Positions 1 to 10,097 of a stretch of DNA of 64,000 bases are shown here, one piece after another. Source of the DNA: Phialophora verrucosa (Eukaryota > Ascomycota > Eurotiomycetes > Chaetothyriales > Herpotrichiellaceae); contig MSED01000011.1 in NCBI GenBank assembly GCA_002099365.1, positions 439,001-503,000 of the forward strand. Direction: 5' to 3'. Below the pieces are notes generated by a model. That model ran no database searches, was not told the origin of the DNA, and worked only from the letters and a program-made list of their open reading frames with translations. The translations under genes were made by a program, and so were the position numbers. Numbering within the stretch: the first letter of the stretch is position 1; every line of letters begins with the position of its first letter.

Positions 1-90
1 ACCTTGAGTGGAATGAGCAAGTCCGATGTTGAGGAATTGAACAAGTCTGATGTTGAGTGGAATGAAAAAGTCCAACTTGGAGTGGGAAAT
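1..90. repeat. Short imperfect direct repeats at window edge
   Basis: Three imperfect copies of a unit of about 24 bp built around AAGTCCGATGTTGAGTGGAA follow one another from the first base. The array probably continues beyond the window. No coding potential is seen. Confidence 0.5.
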
Positions 91-169
91 CGGACATACT
101 TATAGACGAGGTTGTGCGCATCCAGATCCCGCTAACGCAATTCGGTTATGAGTCAGAGGCCGTAGGGCG

Positions 170-665
170 GCAAGGAAGTCACCCAAAGGAGTCACCCAAG
201 GCAATCACCTAAAGGAATCAGTCATCCCATTCACGGCCACCAGGCATCCAAAGCAGGCATCCAAAGAAGTCAGTCGCCATATTCACGGCCCAGGAGTATC
301 CAAAGCAGGCATCCAAAGGAGTAACTCTTCCATTCACAGAGAAAGGAGTATCCAAAGGAGTCAGTCGCCATATTCACGGCCAATGAGTACCCAGAGCAGG
401 CATCCAAAGGAGTCAGTCATTCCATTCACCCAAAGGACTCACCCAAAAGCAATCACCCAAAGCAGTCAGTCATCCCATTCACAGAGAAAGGAGTATCCAA
501 AGGAGTCAGTCATCCCATTCACGGCCACCAGGCATCCAAAGCAGTCAACCAAAGGAGCCAGTCACCCCACACACGGCGAAAGGAGTCATCCCATTCACAG
601 CTGCCAGGCATCCAAAGCAGTCACCCAAAGGAGACAGTCGCCCGAGTCAAACAGACACCACTCAC
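170..665. repeat. Degenerate minisatellite (CCAAAGGAGTCAGTC units)
   Basis: Roughly 500 bp consist of irregularly alternating short blocks such as ATCCAAAGGAGTCAGTC, ATTCACGGCCACCAGGC and CACCCAAAGCA. Spacing varies and point changes are frequent, as in an old minisatellite. The open frame that crosses it on the plus strand has a periodic Ser/His/Lys-rich translation and is a by-product of the repeat. Confidence 0.75.
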
Positions 666-834
666 ACACAACAGGCCCCTTTTTCTTCCCCGGCCTCGCA
701 GTCATTCATGGCCACTGTCCTCCTGTGAAGGTGAAAGGGTCGAAAAGAATATGCCGACAGAGTAAATTCATCTCGTCACCTATAGATATACATACATGTG
801 ACCCCCGTCCCCCTCTCCCGCCAGCGGGGTTAGA

Positions 835-2190
835 TCAATCTCGGAAGATGCACAGCAACAGCAGACAAACAGCCAAGTAGACAAAGAAACACCAAGCAGC
901 CACGTAGATCAACTTACTCCAATCCGTCCTCTTCCTTTCAACAACTAGCGGCCAAACAGCATCGTCTCGCCCTCGCACGTGGAAACGCGTCGCACCAACA
1001 ACACCACGCCTTCGCACGTGGAAACGACGGGCCCGGGTCTCCTGAGATGCATTTGCCCCAATAAGCGCATCGAGAACAGCCCCAAGCTGCGCCAAGCGCC
1101 GCACTCTCCCCCACTCAAGCACATTGCGGACAAAGCGGCGGAGCAGGATGTAGTCTTCCGGTATATGGAACAAGAAACCTGTAATCTGCTGGTTGTAATA
1201 TACCCCGTTTTCCTTCCATGAGACGAAGAGGCGGGCTTCGCTATCGTTTATGGCGATGCTGAAGACCGTTGTATCCATTGGTGAAACAGTCAACTCTTGG
1301 ACAGATTCGTTGAGCTTTTCGACCATATTGATGCAGCTGACGGCGCCTCCTGCACATTGATTCGTGGCCACCCAGAGGCTCCCTGCGACAGGACCAGGGC
1401 CGTCTCCCTTCACCTCGATGACGAAAAAAGGGTAGAAGACTCCACTATCGCCGGTATTGTGTTCAGCTTCGTTCAAACCTAGAAAGTATCGCTGCGCTGG
1501 AGTAAATGCTTCCCAGACGTAGCCGTAAAGGATATCTGGCTTTGGCTGCCTGATTGGATAGCGGCTTTTGAACAAGGAAGGTATGTTTTGTCGACGTATA
1601 GAGAAAACTCGCTCTGTGTCCCCTAGACCGAAAAGGTGCTCTGAAGATTCAGGATCTTCAAAAATATAGCGTCGAAGGTACTTGATCACATGGGTTTTAT
1701 CGCCGTTAACGTTACGAAGGTGAGCTAGATGAATGTCGTTCTTAACATCCTCAACGGTTGGTTCGGGCAATTGGAGTCGTTTGAACATATTATCCACAAG
1801 GCTCTGAATATGCTGAGGTAGCTTCTCATGCATGTCACGGAAGGAAATACCATTGCGGGCAAGGTTTAATTTCCGGTACAAAGATTTTGCAACGAGGGCC
1901 ATTGTATCGTCGCTGTCCGCACTGCTGTCTGAAGACAGGTCTGAAGGTAGGTCTGAATCTGAAGGTGAAGTGGGTTGCTGGTGCTGGTGCTGGTGCTGGT
2001 GCTGGTCGACAGATGCGAGCCAGTTGTGGAGTCTGACTCTAGGGGTCTGAGGGAGGATGGTGTTGAATGGACGAGGTTGCGGTTGATGGACCGTCTCCTC
2101 CAGGCCGCGCGCTGGTGCCGGCCTTAAAGCTGAAGCCCAAGCCCAAGCCGAAGCCTCACTGAGCGTATGACTTCCTGAACAACGAGACAT
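835..2190 (-). CDS. N1: DUF7924-type PD-(D/E)XK nuclease-like protein with hydrophobic C-terminus
   Basis: A single-exon fungal gene of 451 aa. The start is placed at the ATG at 2190 because its N-terminus (MSRCSGSHTLSEA) aligns with the N2 paralogue; the frame stays open upstream to 2679. Residues 1-95 are low complexity, with a His-Gln run from a GGTGCT repeat and a Ser/Asp stretch. Residues 100-365 match the DUF7924 pattern: QPKPDILYGY (D219), FFVIEVKGDG (E259, K261) and LWVATNQCAGG (Q278), which are the expected PD-(D/E)XK active-site positions. Residues 386-408 hold a small internal duplication (FHVRRR/FHVRGR). Residues 425-448 form a strongly hydrophobic segment ending four residues before the terminus, as in a tail anchor. 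Paralogues N2 and N3 instead end in a basic tag. Nuclease activity is inferred from the family fold and is not demonstrated. Confidence 0.85.
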   Translation of the reverse strand: MSRCSGSHTLSEASAWAWASALRPAPARGLEETVHQPQPRPFNTILPQTPRVRLHNWLASVDQHQHQHQHQQPTSPSDSDLPSDLSSDSSADSDDTMALVAKSLYRKLNLARNGISFRDMHEKLPQHIQSLVDNMFKRLQLPEPTVEDVKNDIHLAHLRNVNGDKTHVIKYLRRYIFEDPESSEHLFGLGDTERVFSIRRQNIPSLFKSRYPIRQPKPDILYGYVWEAFTPAQRYFLGLNEAEHNTGDSGVFYPFFVIEVKGDGPGPVAGSLWVATNQCAGGAVSCINMVEKLNESVQELTVSPMDTTVFSIAINDSEARLFVSWKENGVYYNQQITGFLFHIPEDYILLRRFVRNVLEWGRVRRLAQLGAVLDALIGANASQETRARRFHVRRRGVVGATRFHVRGRDDAVWPLVVERKRTDWSKLIYVAAWCFFVYLAVCLLLLCIFRD

Positions 2191-2560
2191 CTTGGAGAGA
2201 CAGTAGAACAAGGGAAAGGATGGGTGGTGGTGGTGGTGGTTGCGTTGAACCAAGGCGATGAGACAGTGTAGCAGTGGTTGCGTTGAATCAGGTTGATGAG
2301 ACAGAGTGGCAGTGGTTGAACCAACGTGTCTTTCCCCTGGGGTATGTTTTCGCCGCCTTCTTGAACGAGGGGAAACAAGGACCAGCGGTAGGAATGTGTG
2401 CCTCGTGTCGTCGGATCCGGAATTGAGACAAAGGACGAGCGTGTCGGAATATGTGCTTTGTCTCGCCGACCAGTCCAGCGCCCGCCAACGGTGTGCAGTC
2501 TTTGTCCAAGCCCGATGCACTTGTCTGTGCGTCTTTAGGCTTCTTGACGCAAGCAGTGCT
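2191..2560 (-). promoter_or_regulatory. Conserved upstream block of N1
   Basis: The upstream DNA of N1 resembles that of N2 (18573-18760) and N3 (23800-23970). Shared stretches include CGAGGGGAAACAAGGAC near 2368 (CGAGGGCAAACAAAGGAC at 18686, CAGGGGAAACAAAGGAC near 23885) and TTTGTCTCGCC followed by AGTCCAG near 2458. Conservation outside the reading frame suggests a shared promoter or 5' UTR, or recent duplication. Confidence 0.55.
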
Positions 2561-2717
2561 GGTGCATGTCGATTGCCGCAGAAGAAGAGGGTCGTTTGTT
2601 GAAACTCTGGGGGCCATTCGATTATGACGCCATCATCGAAATCGCTGCTAAGGAAGGTAATTACGGTGGCGAGCTGCATAATCGCGAGATCGCATGCTGC
2701 TGCAGTTATTCACCTTA

Positions 2718-2886
2718 CATCTCAAGGTCGAACGCATCTCAAGGTCGAACGCATCTCAAGGTCGAACGCATCTCAAGGTCGAACGCATCTCAAGGTCGAA
2801 CGCATCTCAAGGTCGAACGCATCTCAAGGTCGAACGCATCTCAAGGTCGAACGCATCTCAAGGTCGAACGCATCTCAAGGTCGAAT
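2718..2886. repeat. 17-bp tandem repeat (CTCAAGGTCGAACGCAT)n
   Basis: About ten near-perfect tandem copies of the 17-mer CTCAAGGTCGAACGCAT. Because 17 is not a multiple of three, every plus-strand frame reads through the same peptide mix, which produces three overlapping spurious ORFs. It lies about 530 bp upstream of the N1 start. Confidence 0.95.
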
Positions 2887-2889
2887 GCT

Positions 2890-5082
2890 GCTGTAGTCGC
2901 TCACCCTGCATCCACGGGGCTGCCTCATTTCAGCTCTTCTCTGTCCACGAGTTTTTTGTTCACTTGTTCTTGTTCTGATTTCGCGTACCTTGCACGTTGC
3001 ATGCTGCTCTTTCCCACTTTCGCCGCCCTGCCGAAGGATATCTACCACGCTGCCACTGCCACTGCCACTGTCGCAGTAGCCGCAGCCGTAGCTGTAGCCG
3101 TAGCTGTCACTGTGGAAGCGCACGTGGCTCATCGCCGCGTCTCACGTAATGCCCTCTCCAGCTTTTGTATGTCCCAAGGCTCTTTTCAGTGTTGTGTTTC
3201 GAGGGCGAGGAAGAGGAAGGAAGTGCTCGGCGGGCGCGATGACGCCGATGAAGAGATCCGTGACGATCCGTTTGCAGGAGATCGATGTTGGCCGTGGAGG
3301 TTCGAGGAGGTTCCACCTGCAGGAAGAGGTCGACTGTTGGCTGAGTGGTACAACACTCGGCAGACGGGAGATGAGCACGTCGCGCCAGGAATTGGAAAAA
3401 CGCGGGTGCGGTGAGGATTGCGGACTCGGAATGGAAAGGCTGCGCCGACTCGAACTTCGGCCCCTCCAGCCATTCGGACGTCTCGACAAATCAATGGTGG
3501 AGTTGCCTATCATGATCGAGGTCAGAACAGAACGGTTATACAGACGGGGTGGACTTGCACCAATGATGGCGGCGATCAGTTACTTCTCGTTCACGGCGTC
3601 GGCGTTCCGCATCAGCTTGTTGAGCTTCGAGGCCTTGTTGCCCTCCACGTCGACGGGCGCAGTTAGTTCGTCCCCTCCTTTGGGCCGTTGTCGCCGTCGA
3701 TCTTTGTGACCGCGCCCGTCCTGACGGGACTGTTCGCCGTTGCTGCCCTCGTCCTTGTTCGTGATGACGACGATGTTCCTGTTCACGCCTGTGTTCATGT
3801 GCTTGTTGATGTAGCCGTTCGGGATCCTGGTTGTGGTCAGGAGCTGAGCGCTTTTTGCCACACCGTCTTCTTCACCAACGAACGTCCTCCATGCGTCTGT
3901 AGCTAGCCGAAGTAGTGAGAACTAACATCCTCCCGGAAGGTCGAGAAGGTTCAAAACGTGAGAGAAAAGAAGAGAAGGTTAACAGGGTCCGTTCTGAATG
4001 ACGTGGAACCCTCGGAACACCATCTCAGCTCCTCTGCGGCGTCGAATGAACCAGCTGCGCCTGCAGCTCGAGAGCCAGAAGACGAGGTGAGGGACAAACA
4101 AGGCCACGTACGGCCGTGTTGAGGTGAAGGCGCGAAGGCCAAGACCTCGGATTTCCAACGCAAGTGCCTCATTTTCATCCAAGAGGGCTTCTCTTTGCGG
4201 TGAGTGGGTGGTTGGGTGGAAGCTAGCTTGGAGAGGAGAGGACGGGGCTGATCAGACAGAGCTGGTTGCTGCCAGGAGAGCAAACTCCGAGCGAGCGAGT
4301 GAGTCCTTCCCGAAGCAGACGAGGGCAATGACATGCATGCTATGCACCGAGTCAGCGACCACGTCTTGGACTGGGTCTCGATCCTTCGTGCTCGCTCACG
4401 CAGAGATCCCACACAAAAGAGGGAGGCGGATTTCGCTCAGGTACATCGTCGACGCGTTCAAGCACCGCTGACTGCCTGTCCACGATCTTCAGGAGTGACT
4501 GCCCGTGGCGACCACCTCACCACGAGCCCCCGATAAGCCACGATTAATGCATAATGGAACGATGCGGGATCGGGCAGGTATAATGAGCGAGCAAGGAAGT
4601 CACCGGATCTATTAGTAGGACTGAGCCTTGGGAATCAGGCACCCGGCTCGGGCTCGGAGATCGGCTCAGCCGCGGCCTCAGAGAACCGCGAATTTGCTCA
4701 CCCGATACTCAATCCCATCGTTGCCTACTCGCTGAGCATTTCTTTACCCTTCCTTGACCCCATTCCCCCCCATCTTTGAACCTTCGTCGTAATTGGCTAC
4801 TAATAGCTAGAGGGATAATATGTCTTCCCAACTGCCTGCCGGTCGGTTGTGGACCTATTAGGAGAAAAAACTCGGAAAGAGAATCCTCGATTGAAGAGTC
4901 TAACCCACTGTGAGGAGAGACCTACAGGACTGTTTCTAGTTCTCTGTATCTGCGCATAGGGCAGTGTGATACAAAGGCAGCGAAAAGTGTAGTCACTGCG
5001 TGTTCCAGCGCTCTGTTCAATGACCTTCTACCAGTAGAGACACCAAAAGGCGAGCGCAGACCCCGTCTAAATACGAACGACC
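2890..5082. other. Intergenic, no supported gene
   Basis: Overlapping open frames on both strands (for example 3149-3709 plus, 3951-4412 minus) show no recognisable domain and look like shadows of GC-rich DNA. A degenerate GCC/ACT and GTAGCC repeat sits at about 3050-3112. From 4540 to 5082 there is no long ORF; this is the 3' flank of P1. Confidence 0.5.
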
Positions 5083-7235
5083 CTATGCAATCTCAACAGC
5101 GTAGCCACAATCCTTCATGTCCTTCTGCAGCCACGCCATCGGAGTCACGTACGTAATGTCCATCGAAAGTATCTCGCCCGGCCCTTTGAGACCGCCAACA
5201 ACGATTCCGACCACCCTGCCGGTGAGATCGAAAACAGCTGACCCCGAATCTCCCGCTTCGGAGAAAGCCTTGTTCTTGGCGCTGGGAACCACGCAGCATT
5301 CCATCGATTTTGTGTTGTCGTCATGCCACAAAACCGATTTGAGCCCGTTAAGGTATCCACATGTCACTCCACTTACTCCGCCTCTCTTGGCCACAATTAG
5401 TCGAGGGTCTTCAAGGTGTGGGTCAAGCATTTTTGGCGTCCGCAGCTCATCAATTGGTACTATCCGTCCAAGGCGCACCACTTTTTCGTCGGGTTGGCCC
5501 TCGGAAAGGGGACGGGGTGAATAAGTCCTAAGATGACGGCCGAACATAAGGTTATAGTCGACCGCTTTCGGGGCGAGCCCGGTCTCAACATCGACAGTAT
5601 TCCCCACCGGTCCAGGGTGTTTATCTTTGTCGACCTCTATTAGAGCCCAGTCGCGGCGTGGCCCAAACAGATCCAACGACGGGTTCATCGACAGAGCCGT
5701 CTGGGAGGGGGGGGAAATTCTGACATAGCCGAGGATACGATCCGTCGTGCTTCGCCACTTAGGTAGGAACTTTTCCATCAAGTCCCTACTTTCTGTGAGA
5801 CGGAGACGCGCTTCGTCCAGCTTCTGGGTTTCTTCGAGCGTGCCTAGCGCCAAATTCTTCTCGAGAACTGCTACCCGATAAGAAAGCGTCTCCACGGAGA
5901 TCTCAGCGTGCGTTATGACATCCTTGAGAGCGTCGTCTGATGGCAATAGGATATTGATAGGCGGTTGGCCGTTATGCTTGTACTGATATTTTTCATCCTT
6001 ATCTTTTGTGGGACAGACGACGTGTCTGCATGTAAGCGCCCATAGGCTTCCTTGATATGGATTGTTATGGCCAGGGTTGAGGTAGAGACCGAGAGTGCCA
6101 TGAGCGCCAGATCCTACCGGTTTGATTGATTCACCCGGAGAGGCGCTGAATGGAAGGTGATAACCAACCAGCGAGGAGGGAAGAGATTCGGCTGATAGGT
6201 ATCTGGTTGGTTGTCGTCCCGATGCATGGACTTCTGACACCCTAATCTCGCAATGGACGTCGTTGAGCTTACGGCGCCTTAGAATTGCGACCTGTTGATG
6301 TCCGTTAGCCCATTAATGGAGTGTCTCTGGTAAGGGGGACTTACGCAGGCTTTGACAATAGTTATCCCCTCACCCCAGGTTAGGCTTCCTGAGCGAACGC
6401 CGATCCAGAGCACCACAGGGAGTGGGACCTTACTTTCACCCAGACCAGTGTAGCCGATTCGCACGATATCGATAGAGGTCCACCTGGTGGTTTCCAAAGC
6501 CTCGATTATCTCTGCCTGAAACTCTGCATCCCACGCGTCCCGAATAGGATGCTTGCCGACAATATCGAGGCTCTTCGTCCGGGAGAAAGTGGGGTATTCG
6601 GGCCGCCAGCTACGCCATGGCTGTCCACTAGATCGAGCAATCAAGAGAGGACAAGAAGGAAGGCCATGGTAATAGCCGTTAGCCTCAGCCTGATCCGGCT
6701 GATACGGTGGTGGTTCAGTGGGGGTTGGCGTGAACGCAGGTAGATTGAGGACGGGTGGCGCGAGAACGGTTGAAGTTGAAGTCATTGTTGGTGACAAGGG
6801 GGGAGATATCAATGAGGTCCCAAGCTCCCCACTGTTGTTACTGTTGTGGCCGTCGGTGGGGGACGATGCTGCTGTCTGAGGATTTTGGATGCGGTCGCGT
6901 TGGGGGTCTTGCAGATCTGGTGAGGGCTGAGTAAAGGAATCTTGTGCGGACGCGTGAGGAGAGTGGGAGGTTCGCAATTGAGTTGAGAGGTGATCTGGCT
7001 GAGTTTCGACTCGAGTGAGGGACCCTGGCTGACCGAGTTGTGCAAAGTCGGGCGCGGGAACTTCTGGGCGTTCAAAGTTAGAGTAGGAGGGACCTTCTGT
7101 GAAATTGTCGTCGGAGCTGGAGCGACCATGGGAGTGAGGGACGTGTGAATCTTGCTGGGGCTGCTCCACGACCGCATCATTCTCTGCGAGTGCATCATTC
7201 TCTGCGAGTGCATCATTCGTTTTTGAAGAGGTCAT
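5083..7235 (-). CDS. P1: trypsin-like serine protease with N-terminal leader
   Basis: Two exons, 7235-6345 and 6291-5083, joined across a 53-bp intron (6292-6344, GTAAGT donor, AACAG acceptor, phase 0), give 699 aa. The ATG at 7235 (MTSSKTNDALAEND) is preferred over the in-frame ATG at 7304. Residues 1-200 are a Pro/Ser/Thr/Gln-rich leader; residues 66-117 are shared with U1. Residues about 223-325 (DIVGKHPIRDAWDAE, VVLWIGVRSGSLTWGEG) look like the alpha/beta domain that often precedes fungal trypsin-fold domains. The triad is visible as H387 in LTCRHVVCPT, D511 in RRDWALIEVD and S646 in EAGDSGSAVFDL. A coiled-coil insertion at about 420-475 separates His and Asp. No signal peptide is seen, so it is probably intracellular. 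Activity is inferred from the intact triad. Confidence 0.88.
6885..7040 (-). repeat. Leader segment of P1 duplicated in U1
   Basis: This 156-bp coding segment matches 11004-11168 at DNA level with only scattered substitutions and one in-frame 12-bp difference. It encodes the shared PSPDLQ/ASAQDS/LSTQ peptide region. Similarity stops abruptly on both sides. Confidence 0.85.
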
Positions 7236-7304
7236 TTTCACTATGTGAGTGTGGTCGTATGCGAGTGTGGTTATGTGTTCATTGTTGCTACAGAGGACGA
7301 ACAT

Positions 7305-10097
7305 ATGAAAGCTTCATCTAAGTTCTTTGAGCGATCTAGCTACGGTGGCGTGAACGGCCTGGGAAGTGTCGTTGTTAAAGCAGCGACATTGCAATAAATC
7401 TGAATCTTTGAAGGTGGAAAGCAATCACTTGTCACGTCCTGTCCAGGACACTGCATTCACTCCATCTCATCCGATGCCTGAAGCGCTTGACAAGGCAGAC
7501 ATATGTAAGAACTCTTGAGAATTCCGCTTGTGCGAGACAAGTCGCATCAGGCGGGATGGTAAAGCCACATTCTGGCGCCTGGACGCTTGACATCCGCACC
7601 AAAAACATGGACACCGGAGGCCAAAACTGGGCCCTGTTGGGCACCTTCTGATCAGAATGCTCAGGTACTACACCACCGCGCCTCAGGCTGCTTACAGTAC
7701 CCAGGACTCACCTCCTCGGCGCGTTTTGCTCAGGCCTGGAAACGGAAGTGGGTTTTGGTGAGGGGCAAAATCTTCACACTTTGGCAAAAGTGCCAGTGTG
7801 CTCTCCTGTCACTCGCTCTAAATCTGGGTACGTACAGTATGCGGCAGCAATGATGCGATGAGGGAGGCCTCTCTGGCCTTCCCATGCTGCACCAGGGCCG
7901 CGGCGGGCGGAAGCAAGAACCACTGCCTCCACGGTTGTTGTTGAGAACCTGGTGATAGCCTCAACAAAGTCCCGCACGCCACACTCCCACTCCATGGTCG
8001 TGCTGATCAAGCATGGAACTTGACGTTCCACAACATCTTCGTTACAACGCTCCCCCTACCATGAGCGCTGCAAGGGCTTCTGAATGCCGCGCGTTCCGCC
8101 CACGCTACCCATCCATTGCAATTGTCCTTGCTGCCGCTACCGCATGCGCCGGCATCCACACCGTCCGACGCGGCGAAGCAATGTGGTCCAACTCGGCGGT
8201 CCTCCAAGCCTACACGTCCCTCAAAGAGACCTCCCTCATCGCGTCACGGCCGCCGCCGCCGCGCCTACCGAACCATCATGCTCAGGTCGAAGATCATAAG
8301 CATGCGACAAAAAGAGCTGGGCGACACTGCCATGATACACCGGAGCAATGAGCCCCGACCGCTTCCGTACGCGAGAATGAAGATGAAGGAGAAATACACG
8401 GCTTGAGGGCACATGGGTACGCCCGCAAAGGAAACCAAACCAATGGAGTTGTCGTTGCGTGGTGCAGGCGTCCACGATCAAGCTGGCAGGTCCGCATCCA
8501 CATCTGCCGCTATCCAGCAAGACCGCCGCCGAAGTTGTCGCGGCGTGGCATGCACGGGCGGACTGCGGGGTTGAAGAGTTTGGAAGCGTTGGCGCTGGCC
8601 GTCACCAAGCCGGAACACGTTGTTTTCCACGCGCCCAAACATGCTGTAGGGAAGAGGGGGGGTTAGGTAGAGTGTCCACGCTGGGCACCGGGAATCTATC
8701 GCGCTGTTGCTACCGCCCGCCAAACAACACTCTGTCTACGTTGTTCTACGGGGTATGCTCAATCCTTCGGTCTCTCCGGATTCTCCGGATTTCCGCCATC
8801 CCGTTTGGCGTGCGATTCAGCGTGTTGTGCTCATAGAATCCACGTCCCTGCTATTTGTAGGTTGCCACAAACGGAATGGGTGGGCTTGAAGTGAATGCAG
8901 GGAACTTTCCTCGCCGCCTGGGAGGCCCCGTCGTCGTCGCGTGTCGAAAGACGGGCCTCACCGACGCTGGAAGAAACAGGAGGCGGGAGGGGAGCAGGGA
9001 GCAGGGAGCAGGGAGCAGGGAGCAGGGGGTAACTTGAGCTCTTCTATATCGAGAATATATAGCGTGGGCCCCCCAGGATCTTCGAACGAGGTCCGGTCCC
9101 AGCGTGCAAAATGGGTGTAGCAGGGCTGAACCGGATTGGAAACACCATTTCTTCATCCATCATCACGAGCGCTTTACGGACTCAGCACCTGAGATACTTC
9201 CCAGGAGGGAACACCTTCACGACCATTACCTCAGTCAAGTCTCTCCATCATCGTCGTAGGGTGTCGGCGGTGTGTTCCCGGGTGCTGATGGAGAGAACGT
9301 GTGGGTGTATATGTCAAGGAGCCATTGGATCTTGCCCCGCGCATCGTTCCGAATCAGAATGTGAGAAAGGAGAAGTCAAATTTGGAGGACCGAGCGAAGC
9401 TGATCCGCGAGTGCTGGAGCTGGATTCGGAGGAGAGAACAGGCAGCATTTCCGCACCCCATCTTGATTGTCGGTAGATAGACAGCCTGGATACCAGCGAT
9501 CGCTATCAGGCATGTGTGTTTGAAATCCCATTTGCTGTCTTGGAGGATCGTAAGGACCCGTGCGAGCTGTCGGGAGCGGTAGAGACACACGACGAAGACC
9601 GAGCAGTATTTCTGGGCGACGAAAGTAGAGATATCTAGCACAAATCCTGAACGACGAAATGTCAAGATACCCAGCACCAGGAAGTCCGCGCCGAGTCATT
9701 ATGCATGGTTCTCGAGGGAAAATACGCTTCATGAGGACATCCGGTAGATTCTTCTCCTGAAAGCCGAACTGTCCAAACCAGTAAAACAAGTGACTCAGCC
9801 CATGCCCATGTGATAAGCTCTGACCTAGAGGTTCCCGCCCTTCCAGAGCTCAGGTTTCCCGCCGACTTCAGCCCAGGATGTGGTGGCGGTGAGAAAAGTA
9901 ACCGACCGAGAAACATCATGGTCGGCTCGTGAGGTTCATCACGAGGAAAGCCGTGTATCTTCGTGTCTGTCTGCCTGCCTGCCTGCCTCCTTTCCCAACA
10001 GCCTTCATCGAGTGCCTTTTTTTGCCTTGCTTCTCGTCATCATCGGATGGCGTGCCTGACTTCTCGTTATCATCGGGTGGCGTGCCTTACTCACCTT
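7305..10097. other. Intergenic, possible decayed genes
   Basis: Many overlapping ORFs below 140 aa occur on both strands and none carries a motif I recognise. Minus-strand frames between 9354 and 9919 read fairly smoothly but break repeatedly, so they may be a decayed gene. The 1.1 kb between 7750 and 8900 holds only short, mutually contradictory frames. Confidence 0.4.
8993..9028. repeat. 7-bp tandem repeat (GGGAGCA)n
   Basis: Five consecutive copies of GGGAGCA are directly visible, followed by a degenerate copy. No function is apparent. Confidence 0.9.

Noticed and set aside
383..880. 165-aa plus-strand ORF
   Set aside because: Translation of the degenerate minisatellite; periodic Ser/His/Lys content and no domain.
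2566..3414. 282-aa plus-strand ORF
   Set aside because: Mostly made by the 17-bp tandem repeat and the GCC/ACT repeat, both of which stay open in several frames.
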